From: JANXXV01 sp038230275
GTDB lineage: Bacteria > Acidobacteriota > Terriglobia > Bryobacterales > Bryobacteraceae
DNA: 27,265 nt
NCBI GenBank assembly: GCA_038230275.1
Contig: JBBRNO010000087.1
Coordinates: forward strand, 1 to 27,265
Direction: 5' to 3'
The first letter of the stretch is position 1; each line of letters starts with the position of its first letter. Shown one piece after another: positions 7,410 to 14,601 of the stretch. Made by a program: the position numbers and the translations under genes. The notes beneath the pieces are model-generated. The model was not told where the DNA came from and searched no databases. It saw only the letters and a program-made list of their open reading frames with translations.

Positions 7410-7967
7410 ATGCCTGAAGGTCCTGATACAGCCCGCTTGCAAGTGCTGGATGTTGGCTGTGGTGTGAAGAAATATCCGGGCGCGGTGGGAATTGACCGCA
7501 ATGCCAGCACGAACGCGGACGTGCTGGCGGATTTGGACCACTTTCCTTATCCGTTCCGGGACAACTCCTTCGACCACGTGCGCGCGGTGCATGTGATTGA
7601 GCATGTGGCCGACGTGATCCGGACGATGGAAGAATTCCACCGGTTATTGCGGGCAGGCGGGAATGTATTTATCGCCACGCCACACTATACGGACTTCAGT
7701 TCGTTTTGCGATCCGACGCATCGCTGGCACCTAAATAGCTATTCGTTCCGGTACTTTGGTGCCAAGGATGGGGGTTTCGGATATTACTCCCGCTGCCGTT
7801 TCATTGAGAGATCCGTGCACGTAAAGCTACTCTCCTTTTGGAGATGGCTTGGCTTTGAATTGCTGGTGAATTCGTTTCCCAGGTTCCGCCGGTTCTGGGA
7901 GCACTACCTGTGCTTCGTGGTGCGCGGGAAAGTAATAGAGTTCGAGCTGGAAGCCGTCAAAAACTGA
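7410..7967 (+). CDS. Class I SAM-dependent methyltransferase (185 aa)
   Basis: Motif I is LQVLDVGCGVKKYPGAVGID (residues 10-29), followed by NADVLADL, the acidic post-motif DNSFDHVRAVHVIEHV, and LLRAGGNVFIATPHYTD. These are the elements of a small Rossmann-fold methyltransferase of the UbiE/type-11 kind. The C-terminal third is rich in aromatics and Arg (FWRWLGFELLVNSFPRFRRFWEHY), suggesting a membrane-near or hydrophobic substrate. It starts 17 bp after the catalase stop. GGAGG is only one base from ATG 7410, so the translation signal is unusual; a TACACT about 6 bases upstream could allow a leaderless transcript. Substrate is unknown. Confidence 0.88.
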   Translation: MPEGPDTARLQVLDVGCGVKKYPGAVGIDRNASTNADVLADLDHFPYPFRDNSFDHVRAVHVIEHVADVIRTMEEFHRLLRAGGNVFIATPHYTDFSSFCDPTHRWHLNSYSFRYFGAKDGGFGYYSRCRFIERSVHVKLLSFWRWLGFELLVNSFPRFRRFWEHYLCFVVRGKVIEFELEAVKN

Positions 7968-7971
7968 CACC

Positions 7972-8397
7972 TTGGCTTACGCTTTAGTTGATCTGATTCG
8001 GCATAAGGGACGGCTCCTGAGATGGCAGCCGGACCATGCATTGGGGCGCAGGGGGGAAGACCTGGCCCACCGCTATTTGAAAAAGTGTGGATTCGCGATT
8101 GTAGCCCGAAACTATCGTGGCCGGAATGGCGGAGTGGAGGTGGACCTGATTGGATGGGACGGGCCAGTGCTGGTTTTCGTAGAAGTAAAATCGCGCAGCA
8201 GCGACGCTTTCGGGCAGCCTGAAGAAGCGGTGGATCAGGAAAAGCAGGTACGGCTGATCCGTGCGGCGGGAGAGTACATTCACCGCTGCGGAGTGGGCTG
8301 GAAGGACGTGCGGTTCGATGTGGTGAGCGTGCTTTTTGGCGAGCCGCCGGCATTAAGCCACATAGAAGATGCGTTCGGGCGAAGCAGCCCGCTATAA
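7972..8397 (+). CDS. yraN: YraN family protein (UPF0102), putative endonuclease
   Basis: The 141-aa sequence carries the nuclease-like pattern of UPF0102: GRRGEDLAHRYLKKCGF, then GGVEVDLIG (Glu56, Asp58) and VFVEVKSRSS (Glu71, Lys73). Together these form the Glu-Asp-ExK core of the Holliday-junction-resolvase/restriction-endonuclease fold. Activity of the family is poorly established. The start is TTG 7972, 4 bases after the methyltransferase stop, with no strong ribosome binding site; coupled translation is likely. The first 20 residues are longer than in most relatives, so a later start is possible. Confidence 0.9.
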   Translation: MAYALVDLIRHKGRLLRWQPDHALGRRGEDLAHRYLKKCGFAIVARNYRGRNGGVEVDLIGWDGPVLVFVEVKSRSSDAFGQPEEAVDQEKQVRLIRAAGEYIHRCGVGWKDVRFDVVSVLFGEPPALSHIEDAFGRSSPL

Positions 8398-8432
8398 TTT
8401 GCAATTGCCCCTGAACATGGAGGAATTGCTAG

Positions 8433-9434
8433 TTGCCAGAACTTCGAAAGGACCCGATCACTGGGAGATGGGTCATTATCGCTACAGACCGGGCTAAGAG
8501 ACCGGCCGATTTTGCGCGCGAAAAGGTGGTTCCCCAGGGCGGACGCTTTTGCCCGTTCTGCCCTGGGCATGAATCGAAGACACCGCCAGAGGTGTTGGCT
8601 TACCGGCCAAACGGCACCGCAAACGGGCCGGGATGGACGCTGAGGGTGGTGCCGAACAAGTTCCCCGCCCTGCGGGTGGAGGGTGAACTACAGCGCGAAG
8701 GCGAAGGGCTGTACGACAAGATGAGCGGGATTGGGGCGCATGAGGTAATTATCGAAACCCCGGACCATATGGCGACGCTGAGCGATGTGGAAGAAAAGCG
8801 CATTGAAGATTTGTTCTGGGCGTTCCGCGACCGGGTGATCGATTTGAAAAAGGACTCGCGCTTGCGGTACACGCTGTTTTTTAAGAACCACGGCGAATCA
8901 GCCGGCGCCACGCTGGAACATTCGCATTCGCAGTTGATTGCACTTCCGGTTGTACCCAAGCGCGTGCTGGAGGAGTTGGACGGCGCCAAGAAGTATTTCG
9001 AATACAAGGAACGATGCGTTTACTGCGACATTGTGAGGCAGGAGATTGCCGCGGGAACGCGGGTGGTGTTGGATTCCGATCACTTCCTGGTGATTTCTCC
9101 GTATGCTCCGCGGTTTCCGTTTGAGACGTGGGTGGTTCCCAAGCTGCACCATTCCCATGCCGAGACGATTTCACCGCAGGTGATTCAGGACCTGGCTTCG
9201 GTGATGCGCTCGACGTTGCGACGAATCGACAAGACGCTGGAACGGCCGCCATTCAATTTTATATTGCACACGGCGCCGTTGCAGGATGCGTCAATTCCGC
9301 ACTATCACTGGCACATTGAAATTATCCCGAAGCTGACGCGGGTGGCGGGCTTTGAATGGGGATCGGGATTCTATATCAACCCGACGCCGCCGGAGGAATC
9401 GGCTAAGTTTCTGCGGGACGCGACTCTGGTATAA
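8433..9434 (+). CDS. galT: Galactose-1-phosphate uridylyltransferase / ADP-glucose phosphorylase-like enzyme
   Basis: A HIT-superfamily nucleotidyltransferase of 333 aa, near the usual 340. It opens LRKDPITGRWVIIATDRAKRP. Zinc-site CPFC is at Cys40/Cys43 and a second pair is CVYC (195/198). The active-site motif is HSHSQ (163-167), equivalent to HPHGQ of E. coli GalT, with the second His as nucleophile. A second half-domain contains HYHWHIEI. The reaction is exchange of a nucleotidyl group between sugar-1-phosphates. HSHSQ and overall form occur in both GalT and the ADP-glucose phosphorylase branch, so the substrate is open. The start is TTG 8433 with GGAGG 9 bases upstream. The gene ends 11 bases before the convergent neighbour. 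Confidence 0.9.
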   Translation: MPELRKDPITGRWVIIATDRAKRPADFAREKVVPQGGRFCPFCPGHESKTPPEVLAYRPNGTANGPGWTLRVVPNKFPALRVEGELQREGEGLYDKMSGIGAHEVIIETPDHMATLSDVEEKRIEDLFWAFRDRVIDLKKDSRLRYTLFFKNHGESAGATLEHSHSQLIALPVVPKRVLEELDGAKKYFEYKERCVYCDIVRQEIAAGTRVVLDSDHFLVISPYAPRFPFETWVVPKLHHSHAETISPQVIQDLASVMRSTLRRIDKTLERPPFNFILHTAPLQDASIPHYHWHIEIIPKLTRVAGFEWGSGFYINPTPPEESAKFLRDATLV

Positions 9435-9445
9435 AATTGCGGTCC

Positions 9446-9940
9446 CTAGCAGCGCTCGGCCAGGGCAATCTCGGCTTGCAGGGACTCGGCGGCAGGCTTT
9501 TCCGATGCGGCGGGGTCGAGGCAGAACAGGTCCCAGATCTCGCCATCGAAACCTTTCTGGCGGACGCGCCATTCGCCATGCGCGCCCTTGTCCAGCGGGA
9601 AAAGCGAGCAGACGCTTGGTTTGTAGTGGAACGGATCTCCTTCCGCTGCGCCGATGCGGTGCAGCACGCATCCCTGATTGAAGAAAACGCACCAGCCGGC
9701 CTGGACACGGGCCATGGGCAGTCCACACTTTTTGCGGCCGCTGAGGTAGCCTTGCCGCTCAACTAGCGCCCGGGCGGACGGGCGGAGGAAGGGTAGAATT
9801 TGCGGCAGCTTTTGATCCAGCAGGACGGCCTCTTCCGGATAGAGGATGGGACGTCCATTTCTGCAGCAGATGCCGTCGCACCCACGGCCATAAGTGCATT
9901 CGAAGCGTGCCTCGGCCAGATTGAGAATGCGAAAGCTCAT
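9446..9940 (-). CDS. Cys-rich DUF3109/YkgJ-like protein (164 aa)
   Basis: Nine Cys residues are arranged as CX5CX3CC near residues 15-26, then Cys72, 84, 91, KPSVCSLFP (Cys111) and Cys140. CxxxCC and KPxxCxxFP are hallmarks of the YkgJ/DUF3109 group, thought to bind zinc or an iron-sulfur cluster. The open frame continues upstream, but the start is set at ATG 9940 because it overlaps the previous stop as TAATG and begins the conserved part. It is the last of ten minus-strand genes. By context it may be a metal-binding accessory to the radical SAM protein; that is inference. Confidence 0.85.
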   Translation of the reverse strand: MSFRILNLAEARFECTYGRGCDGICCRNGRPILYPEEAVLLDQKLPQILPFLRPSARALVERQGYLSGRKKCGLPMARVQAGWCVFFNQGCVLHRIGAAEGDPFHYKPSVCSLFPLDKGAHGEWRVRQKGFDGEIWDLFCLDPAASEKPAAESLQAEIALAERC

Positions 9941-10242
9941 TACCAGGAAAAGACTTTGAAACAACCAGGCGCGTAGGCCGAGGGCGTGTCTGACGCGGTA
10001 AGAGAATGGAGCCAGACGCCGGCATCGGGTTGCTGGACGCAGAAGATCAGCGCGAACCGCCCATAGTTCTGTCCCACGATGGGGTACCATTTCTGGCGCA
10101 GTAAATAGAAGAGGTCGTTATCGGAAAAGTCTTCCGATTCCAGCTGGAACCATTCGTCGGTGCCATCGTACTCTTCCTCATCTACCGGAGTAACACTGTT
10201 GAGCTTGCCGAGTACCGCGTCTACAAGAGCGCCGTATGCCAT
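9940..10242 (-). CDS. Hypothetical protein (100 aa)
   Basis: A small soluble, acidic protein (DEEEYDGTDEWFQLESEDF) with a hydrophobic middle and no Cys pair or nucleotide motif. It ends GCFKVFSW. It starts at ATG 10242, 18 bp after the GNAT stop, and its stop overlaps the ATG of the DUF3109-like gene by one base. I recognise no family. Its length is in the range of small carrier or peptide-recognition proteins, but nothing in the sequence (no Ser-containing carrier motif, no leader/core pattern) supports such a role. Tight placement in the operon argues that it is expressed. Confidence 0.65.
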   Translation of the reverse strand: MAYGALVDAVLGKLNSVTPVDEEEYDGTDEWFQLESEDFSDNDLFYLLRQKWYPIVGQNYGRFALIFCVQQPDAGVWLHSLTASDTPSAYAPGCFKVFSW

Positions 10243-10260
10243 CTGGTTGTTCAGCCTCGA

Positions 10261-10737
10261 TTAGATTTCTTTATAGTAGAACAGACAATCGTCCAGCGGT
10301 TTGTAGTAGCCCGGGATGCGGCCGCAAAGCTGGTAGCCACCCGCCTCATAGAACCGCCACGTACGGCTGTAACTTTCGCGGCCACTGGTCTCAATGACAA
10401 TACGCGTGCCGCCGCGGGATTGGATGAAGCTCTCAACGTGGGATTGCAGCGCCTGGCCTACGCCCCGGCCCTGGAACCGAGGATGGACGCAAATCCAATA
10501 AAGATGCCAGGTGGAGTGCGTGAGCGGTGTCTGGCCAATGCAGGCGTATCCGCATAGTAGGCCATCCATTTCGGCTCCGAAGACAGGGTAGTCGCCGGCG
10601 GGACCGCCCTCGATTCCTTCCGCTAGAATCAATAGCGCGACGCGGACCTCTTCTTCCGAGAATGCCTCGCTGGCGGCCAGCATGCCCTGGATGGCGCGGG
10701 TGTCGGTTTTGACCAGCGGCCGGATGGTTATGCCCAT
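10261..10737 (-). CDS. GNAT family N-acetyltransferase (158 aa)
   Basis: The protein begins ITIRPLVKTDTRAI, the usual first strand and helix of GNAT enzymes. Acetyl-CoA binding motif A is VHPRFQGRGVGQALQSHV, with the QGRGVG pyrophosphate loop at 89-94. The C-terminal FYEAGGYQLCGRIPGYY is the typical motif B region. ATG 10737 is preferred over an in-frame codon ten residues upstream because the domain begins right after it; it overlaps the ligase stop by 10 bp. It would acylate an amine, plausibly the product or substrate of the adjacent ATP-grasp ligases. Substrate is unknown. Confidence 0.9.
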   Translation of the reverse strand: MGITIRPLVKTDTRAIQGMLAASEAFSEEEVRVALLILAEGIEGGPAGDYPVFGAEMDGLLCGYACIGQTPLTHSTWHLYWICVHPRFQGRGVGQALQSHVESFIQSRGGTRIVIETSGRESYSRTWRFYEAGGYQLCGRIPGYYKPLDDCLFYYKEI

Positions 10738-11633
10738 TCCACCAGCTTGCCGATGAAGTGCGGCCATGACCAGCCGGCTTCCGTTACGGCGCGGGAGATT
10801 CCGACTTCCGGCGAGATTTCAGGATTTGGATTGACGTCAAGCACGCACGGGCGGCCTTTGGCATCCAGGCGCAGATCGACACGTAGAAGGTGACGTGCAC
10901 CGACGGCCCGCCACGCGCCTCGGGCTGCTTCGACAATGGCTTCGCGCAATGGCGGTTCGATGTTCGAATCGTAATACATTGGCGAGTCAGCAAACTCAGC
11001 GCTATCCACATCCCACTTTGCGGCGTAGGTGACGAGGCGCAGACCGTTGCGGAAAACAGTCTCTCCGATGGAGAAGTGGTCCGGGTTGTGCTGCCCCCAA
11101 AGAGAGACGGCAAATTCGCGCCCGGGGAGAAACTGCTGCACGATTACGGGGCCGGGAATCCTGGCTATCACTTGAGTTACCTGCTCTTCCGATTCACAAA
11201 TCGAATCATGCTGGATATGCGCGGATCCGTCCTCGTCCGCTGGTTTGACGAGGCATGGGAATGTGGACTGCCGTGGGAGCGGGACACCCGATGCGGCCAG
11301 GACGGCGTTGGTGAGATCTTTACGGCGGCATAGCCAGAGCGTTTCGCTGCCAGCTCCAGTGAAGCGGACTCCGAGCCATTCGAGCAGAGCGGCGAGGTGC
11401 GGCTCCAGGCTGGGGCGGCCTTGCGGAGCCTCGCACAGATTGAATACGACGTCTGGTTGGTGCCTGCGCAGCTGTTCGAAAAGTTCCGATGGCGTTCCGC
11501 GAATTCCGGCTTCCACGGCGCAGGGTAAAACGGCGGCGATGGCTTGTGCCGCCGGGAGAAGATCGAACTCTCCGGTGGTTCGGCCAGCATCGGTGTGGTC
11601 CGGAGGCAAAGTGTGGAGGACCAGGACCTTCAC
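10728..11633 (-). CDS. ATP-grasp ligase, Ddl-like, second copy (301 aa)
   Basis: Domains follow the D-Ala-D-Ala ligase plan. The N-terminal domain contains VVFNLCEAP (61-70) and LLEWLGVRFTGAGSETL. The ATP-grasp part contains CLVKPADEDGSAHI (127-140), IVQQFLPGREFAVSLWG (164-180), and the Mg/ATP site LLRVDLRLDAKGRPCVLDVNPNPEISP (249-275). The DVNPNP segment supplies the metal-binding Asp and Asn. Ddl-family enzymes form an amide bond through an acylphosphate. The sequence departs from true Ddl in its lid (ADEDGSAH rather than AxxGSS) and has a paralog alongside, so another amino-acid or carboxylate substrate is likely. GTG start overlaps the preceding stop as GTGA. Confidence 0.88.
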   Translation of the reverse strand: MKVLVLHTLPPDHTDAGRTTGEFDLLPAAQAIAAVLPCAVEAGIRGTPSELFEQLRRHQPDVVFNLCEAPQGRPSLEPHLAALLEWLGVRFTGAGSETLWLCRRKDLTNAVLAASGVPLPRQSTFPCLVKPADEDGSAHIQHDSICESEEQVTQVIARIPGPVIVQQFLPGREFAVSLWGQHNPDHFSIGETVFRNGLRLVTYAAKWDVDSAEFADSPMYYDSNIEPPLREAIVEAARGAWRAVGARHLLRVDLRLDAKGRPCVLDVNPNPEISPEVGISRAVTEAGWSWPHFIGKLVEWA

Positions 11634-12619
11634 GCTAGTGCGACTCCAGTTCGCTTGCAGGCTTGGGTCAGAATCGACTGTACCAGGCGTTCATATGACA
11701 TGCGGTGGCGCGAGAGAAAGACGAGATCGCTGTTGTCGGGATCGAGACCGGGGAGCGCATTGCATTCCAGAAAGACGGGCCGGCCGATGTGGTCGAGCCG
11801 GAAATCAATACGGGCGAAATCGCGGCAACCGAGCAGGCGGTATGCCGTCAATGCGTGTTGCGCCAATTCCTCCAGCTTCGCTTTGGGAAGACGGGGCGGT
11901 ATGTGATAGTCCACCATCTGCCGCCAATTGCGCTTGGCTTCGATAGAGTAGACGAACGGTTCGCTGCCGCGGCGGGGCGCGATCTCCATCATTCCGAGAA
12001 TTTCCGCTTCCTGTCCATTGCCGATGATTCCCACCGTGACTTCGGGGCCGTTTAGGAATTCCTCGACAAGCACCGGGCAGCCATACTGCCGGCGCAGTCT
12101 TTGTGAGATCTTCGCGGCTTCATCGGGTCCGGTTACTACGGCGTCGTGGCGGATTCCTTTGCTGGAGCCTTCGTCATTGGGCTTCACCAGCGCGGGGTAG
12201 TGGAGATCATGCAGTTCGGCTTCGTCCGCATCACAGTGCAATAGCACCGCTGGCGCGACACGAAGCTCCGGGGATACTACGCGGCGTGCGATGGCCTTGT
12301 CCAACGTGATGGCCAGGGTTGCGGCATCGGAGCCGGTATAGGGGACATCGAAGAGTTCGCACAAGGCGGGCGCCACGGCCTCCCGGCAACGGCGGCCCAC
12401 GCCTTCCGCTATGTTGAACGCGAAGTCATAGCGGCCGGATTCGAGATGCGACGGCAGCGTACGGTCCGCCTGCACGGGATCGACGTCGATGCCGAGTCCG
12501 CGAAGCGCGGCGGCAATGGCAGCGACTGTGCCTGGGCTGTCGTACTCCTCGAAGGCGTCATCGGGAAGATCGGGGTTGACGGTTTCCGGACGCCGATTGT
12601 GAAGCAGGGCGACTCGCAG
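11630..12619 (-). CDS. ATP-grasp ligase, Ddl-like, first copy; probable CTG start (329 aa)
   Basis: A second Ddl-type ATP-grasp enzyme. Motifs in 329-aa numbering: RVALLHN at 2-8 (first strand), FNIAEG around 68-73, ALVKPNDEGSSKGI at 143-156, VLVEEFLNGPEVTVGI at 183-198 and DFARIDFRLDHIGRPVFLECNALPGLDP at about 267-294. The lid GSSKGI is closer to genuine Ddl than in the neighbour. The first possible GTG, at 12475, would delete the opening strand and helix. In-frame sequence of family character extends to a CTG directly after the radical SAM stop, with AGGGGGT five bases before it. CTG is therefore the best start. It probably activates a carboxylate for amide formation; substrate is unknown. 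Confidence 0.85.
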   Translation of the reverse strand: MRVALLHNRRPETVNPDLPDDAFEEYDSPGTVAAIAAALRGLGIDVDPVQADRTLPSHLESGRYDFAFNIAEGVGRRCREAVAPALCELFDVPYTGSDAATLAITLDKAIARRVVSPELRVAPAVLLHCDADEAELHDLHYPALVKPNDEGSSKGIRHDAVVTGPDEAAKISQRLRRQYGCPVLVEEFLNGPEVTVGIIGNGQEAEILGMMEIAPRRGSEPFVYSIEAKRNWRQMVDYHIPPRLPKAKLEELAQHALTAYRLLGCRDFARIDFRLDHIGRPVFLECNALPGLDPDNSDLVFLSRHRMSYERLVQSILTQACKRTGVALA

Positions 12620-12630
12620 TCAGACCCCCT
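12617..12630 (-). promoter_or_regulatory. Ribosome binding site and CTG start of the first ATP-grasp gene
   Basis: On the minus strand AGGGGGT (12624-12630) is followed by CTGA and then CTG (12617-12619). The radical SAM stop TGA (12620-12622) abuts the CTG. No ATG, GTG or TTG occurs in frame between this stop and GTG 12475, which is 48 codons inside the conserved domain. Confidence 0.6.
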
Positions 12631-13651
12631 GAATTACGACCAAATCAAGATTCGACTTGAGAATGACTTCTTCGTGAAAAGCGTCGCAGCCGATGCAAAG
12701 ATTTTCATATACGCGGCCGGACGGCAGAGTGGTCTTCGACTTTTCCAGAAACTTCTCGACGCTCCAGCCGTGTTCGATCCCCATGCGCTCGGGCTGCCCT
12801 AGAGAGATGGCCTCGTACACCGGGTTGCCGCGCAGACGGCCGATGATGGATTCAAGCTTATCTTCGATCAAATTTCCCACCGGGGACTTCGTTTTGATGC
12901 AACAGGGGAACACATTGCCATTTGGATCTATAGATACTTCCGAACCGCTGTAGCGCTGTTCCAGAAAATTCAAACCTCCCGACCAACGGCTGCAGAAATT
13001 GTCGGAGATGCCGGCGGTGGAGAGTTCGTTCTTTTGAGCACGGCCGCGCGGCCAGAGTTTGCCGATCCATTGATCCGGGGTGGCGCCGAAGAAGTGATAA
13101 TAGCGGCCGTTTTCGGGTCGCGGCGGCGGCGTCCAGGCCGTCATTCCGGAGGACTCGAAGATCTTCGTCAGCTTTGCTTTGAGCCGGTCCCGCGCGGCTT
13201 CGGATTCGAAGCCTTCGTGATATTCATCCAGGCCAGAGACGGAAATCACCGAGACATTGCGATCCAGCAATTCGGAAATCATGCGTTTGGTGAGGATATC
13301 GCCGGTGGTCTGGACGATCAATTCCACGCCACCGTTGTCTTTGTACTTCTCATGCAGCTGCGTGAGCGCAGGGTAGAGCACGGACTCGCGCACGGCTTCC
13401 AGCATGATTTCTCCGCCGGCTACGATGATGCGGCCGCGCTTCGAGCGGAAGTTGCCGGCTTCGTCCGCGTCATTTTTATCGAGGTACATCATGCTGTCCG
13501 GCAGATTCCGGATGATGCGCGAAACGTTGGCCTTCGATTCCTCGACGATACGCTGCAAGTCGTCGCCGTAGTAGGGATGGAAACGATCTTCGTAGCAATG
13601 CTCGCAAGTCCGGTGGCAGAGCCAACTCATGACGAAGTAGATGGATTCCAA
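12620..13651 (-). CDS. Radical SAM protein with SPASM-like C-terminal Cys cluster (343 aa)
   Basis: The 4Fe-4S motif is CHRTCEHC (Cys12, 16, 19; CX3CX2C), very near the N-terminus. It is followed by GRIIVAGGEIML, matching the GGE-type SAM-binding loop, and later strands typical of the partial TIM barrel. Beyond residue 215 further Cys appear: Cys220 (FCSRW), FPCC (250-251) in SIDPNGNVFPCC, and CIGC (319/322). This is the layout of a SPASM/twitch domain holding auxiliary Fe-S clusters, used by enzymes that modify peptides or proteins. TTG 13651 is chosen, with AAAGGAG five bases upstream inside the previous gene's end; GTG 13657 is too close to that site. Substrate is unknown, and no precursor peptide is evident. 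Confidence 0.87.
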   Translation of the reverse strand: MESIYFVMSWLCHRTCEHCYEDRFHPYYGDDLQRIVEESKANVSRIIRNLPDSMMYLDKNDADEAGNFRSKRGRIIVAGGEIMLEAVRESVLYPALTQLHEKYKDNGGVELIVQTTGDILTKRMISELLDRNVSVISVSGLDEYHEGFESEAARDRLKAKLTKIFESSGMTAWTPPPRPENGRYYHFFGATPDQWIGKLWPRGRAQKNELSTAGISDNFCSRWSGGLNFLEQRYSGSEVSIDPNGNVFPCCIKTKSPVGNLIEDKLESIIGRLRGNPVYEAISLGQPERMGIEHGWSVEKFLEKSKTTLPSGRVYENLCIGCDAFHEEVILKSNLDLVVIQGV

Positions 13652-13653
13652 AC

Positions 13654-14601
13654 TCACTCCTTTATGACAAGTATCGCGGACGGCGGTATTTCTAAGGTAA
13701 CGCAATCCCCTTCCGCAAAGGCCGGCAGCGGGTGTTCCACGTCGAATGCGGCACCGGCCATACGCAGGGTGGTGCGCGCGCGCAGTCCAAGATCGGTGCT
13801 GGCCTCCACGCGGTGCATGCCTCCCTTGCGCAGCTGTGCGGATTCCGGCCGGAAGACGGTTGATTGACCTTGGCCGGATTCCAGCACTTGCCAGCCGAAG
13901 AAGCGCGCGGTGGCCAGCGTGGCGGGAGCGAGGTAGAAATCGCGCGGAGGGCCGACCTGCTCTAGCCTCCCATTGTGGACAAACGCGATGCGATGGGCGA
14001 TGGCGGCCGCTTCATTCTGGTCGTGCGTGACGAAGAGGGTGGTAACTCCGAGGCTGCGGTGAATGGATTTCAGCAACTGGCGCATTTCCTGGCGAAGATT
14101 TTCGTCCAGCGCCGAGAATGGTTCGTCGAGGAGCAGGATTTTCGGATCGCTCACCAATGCGCGCGCCAGCGCCACACGCTGCTCCTGCCCGCCCGATAGC
14201 TGGCCCGGCTGACGCGGACCAAAGCCTTCCAACTTCACTTGCGCCAACGCCTGTTCCACTCGCTGGGCAATTTCTGGCGCGGCGGCTTTTCTCATTTTGA
14301 GGCTGAAGCCAATGTTTTCGGCCACGCTCAGATGGGGAAACAGCAGCGGCTTCTGGAACACCATCGCGGCCCGGCGCTGTTCGGCCGGAACGAGATTCAC
14401 CGTGACACCATCCATGACGACGCTGCCGCTTGAAGGGTTCAGCAGACCGGCTATCAGTTTCAGGATGGTGGTTTTGCCACAGCCGGAGGGACCGAGAAGG
14501 GCCACGAGTTCTCCCGGGTTTACTTCGAGTGAAAGGTTGCTTAGCACCTTGGCGGAGCCGTAACCAGCGGTGACCCCGATCAATTGTAAATGGCAGCTCA
14601 C
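13654..14601 (-). CDS. ABC transporter ATP-binding protein, YnjD/PotA-like
   Basis: A complete 315-aa nucleotide-binding subunit. Walker A is GPSGCGKT (37-44), the Q-loop is VFQKPLLFPH, the signature is LSGGQ (135-139), Walker B is ILLLDEP (155-161), and the H-loop His193 lies in FVTHDQNEA. The last 80 residues (DFYLAP, FRPESAQLRKGG) resemble the short TOBE-like tail of sulfate, iron and polyamine importers. It starts with GTG overlapping the binding-protein stop (GTGA), and its own stop is two bases before the radical SAM start. With the genes around it, it energises import of an unknown solute. Confidence 0.93.
   Translation of the reverse strand: MSCHLQLIGVTAGYGSAKVLSNLSLEVNPGELVALLGPSGCGKTTILKLIAGLLNPSSGSVVMDGVTVNLVPAEQRRAAMVFQKPLLFPHLSVAENIGFSLKMRKAAAPEIAQRVEQALAQVKLEGFGPRQPGQLSGGQEQRVALARALVSDPKILLLDEPFSALDENLRQEMRQLLKSIHRSLGVTTLFVTHDQNEAAAIAHRIAFVHNGRLEQVGPPRDFYLAPATLATARFFGWQVLESGQGQSTVFRPESAQLRKGGMHRVEASTDLGLRARTTLRMAGAAFDVEHPLPAFAEGDCVTLEIPPSAILVIKE

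Noticed and set aside
9940..10242. 100-aa protein as a ribosomal peptide precursor for the radical SAM enzyme
   Set aside because: It has no leader/core boundary, no Cys/Gly/Ser-rich core and no repeated motif; the idea could not be supported from sequence.
11630..12475. First ATP-grasp ligase starting at GTG 12475
   Set aside because: This start removes the first conserved strand and helix; in-frame family-like sequence extends to the CTG at 12619.
10728..12619. Both ligases as genuine ddl genes of peptidoglycan synthesis
   Set aside because: They are tandem, diverged at the lid and metal site, and sit in a transporter/radical SAM operon with no cell-wall genes.
13034..13867. 277-aa plus-strand open frame
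   Set aside because: Antisense to the radical SAM gene and the end of the ABC ATPase; no motif and no ribosome binding site.
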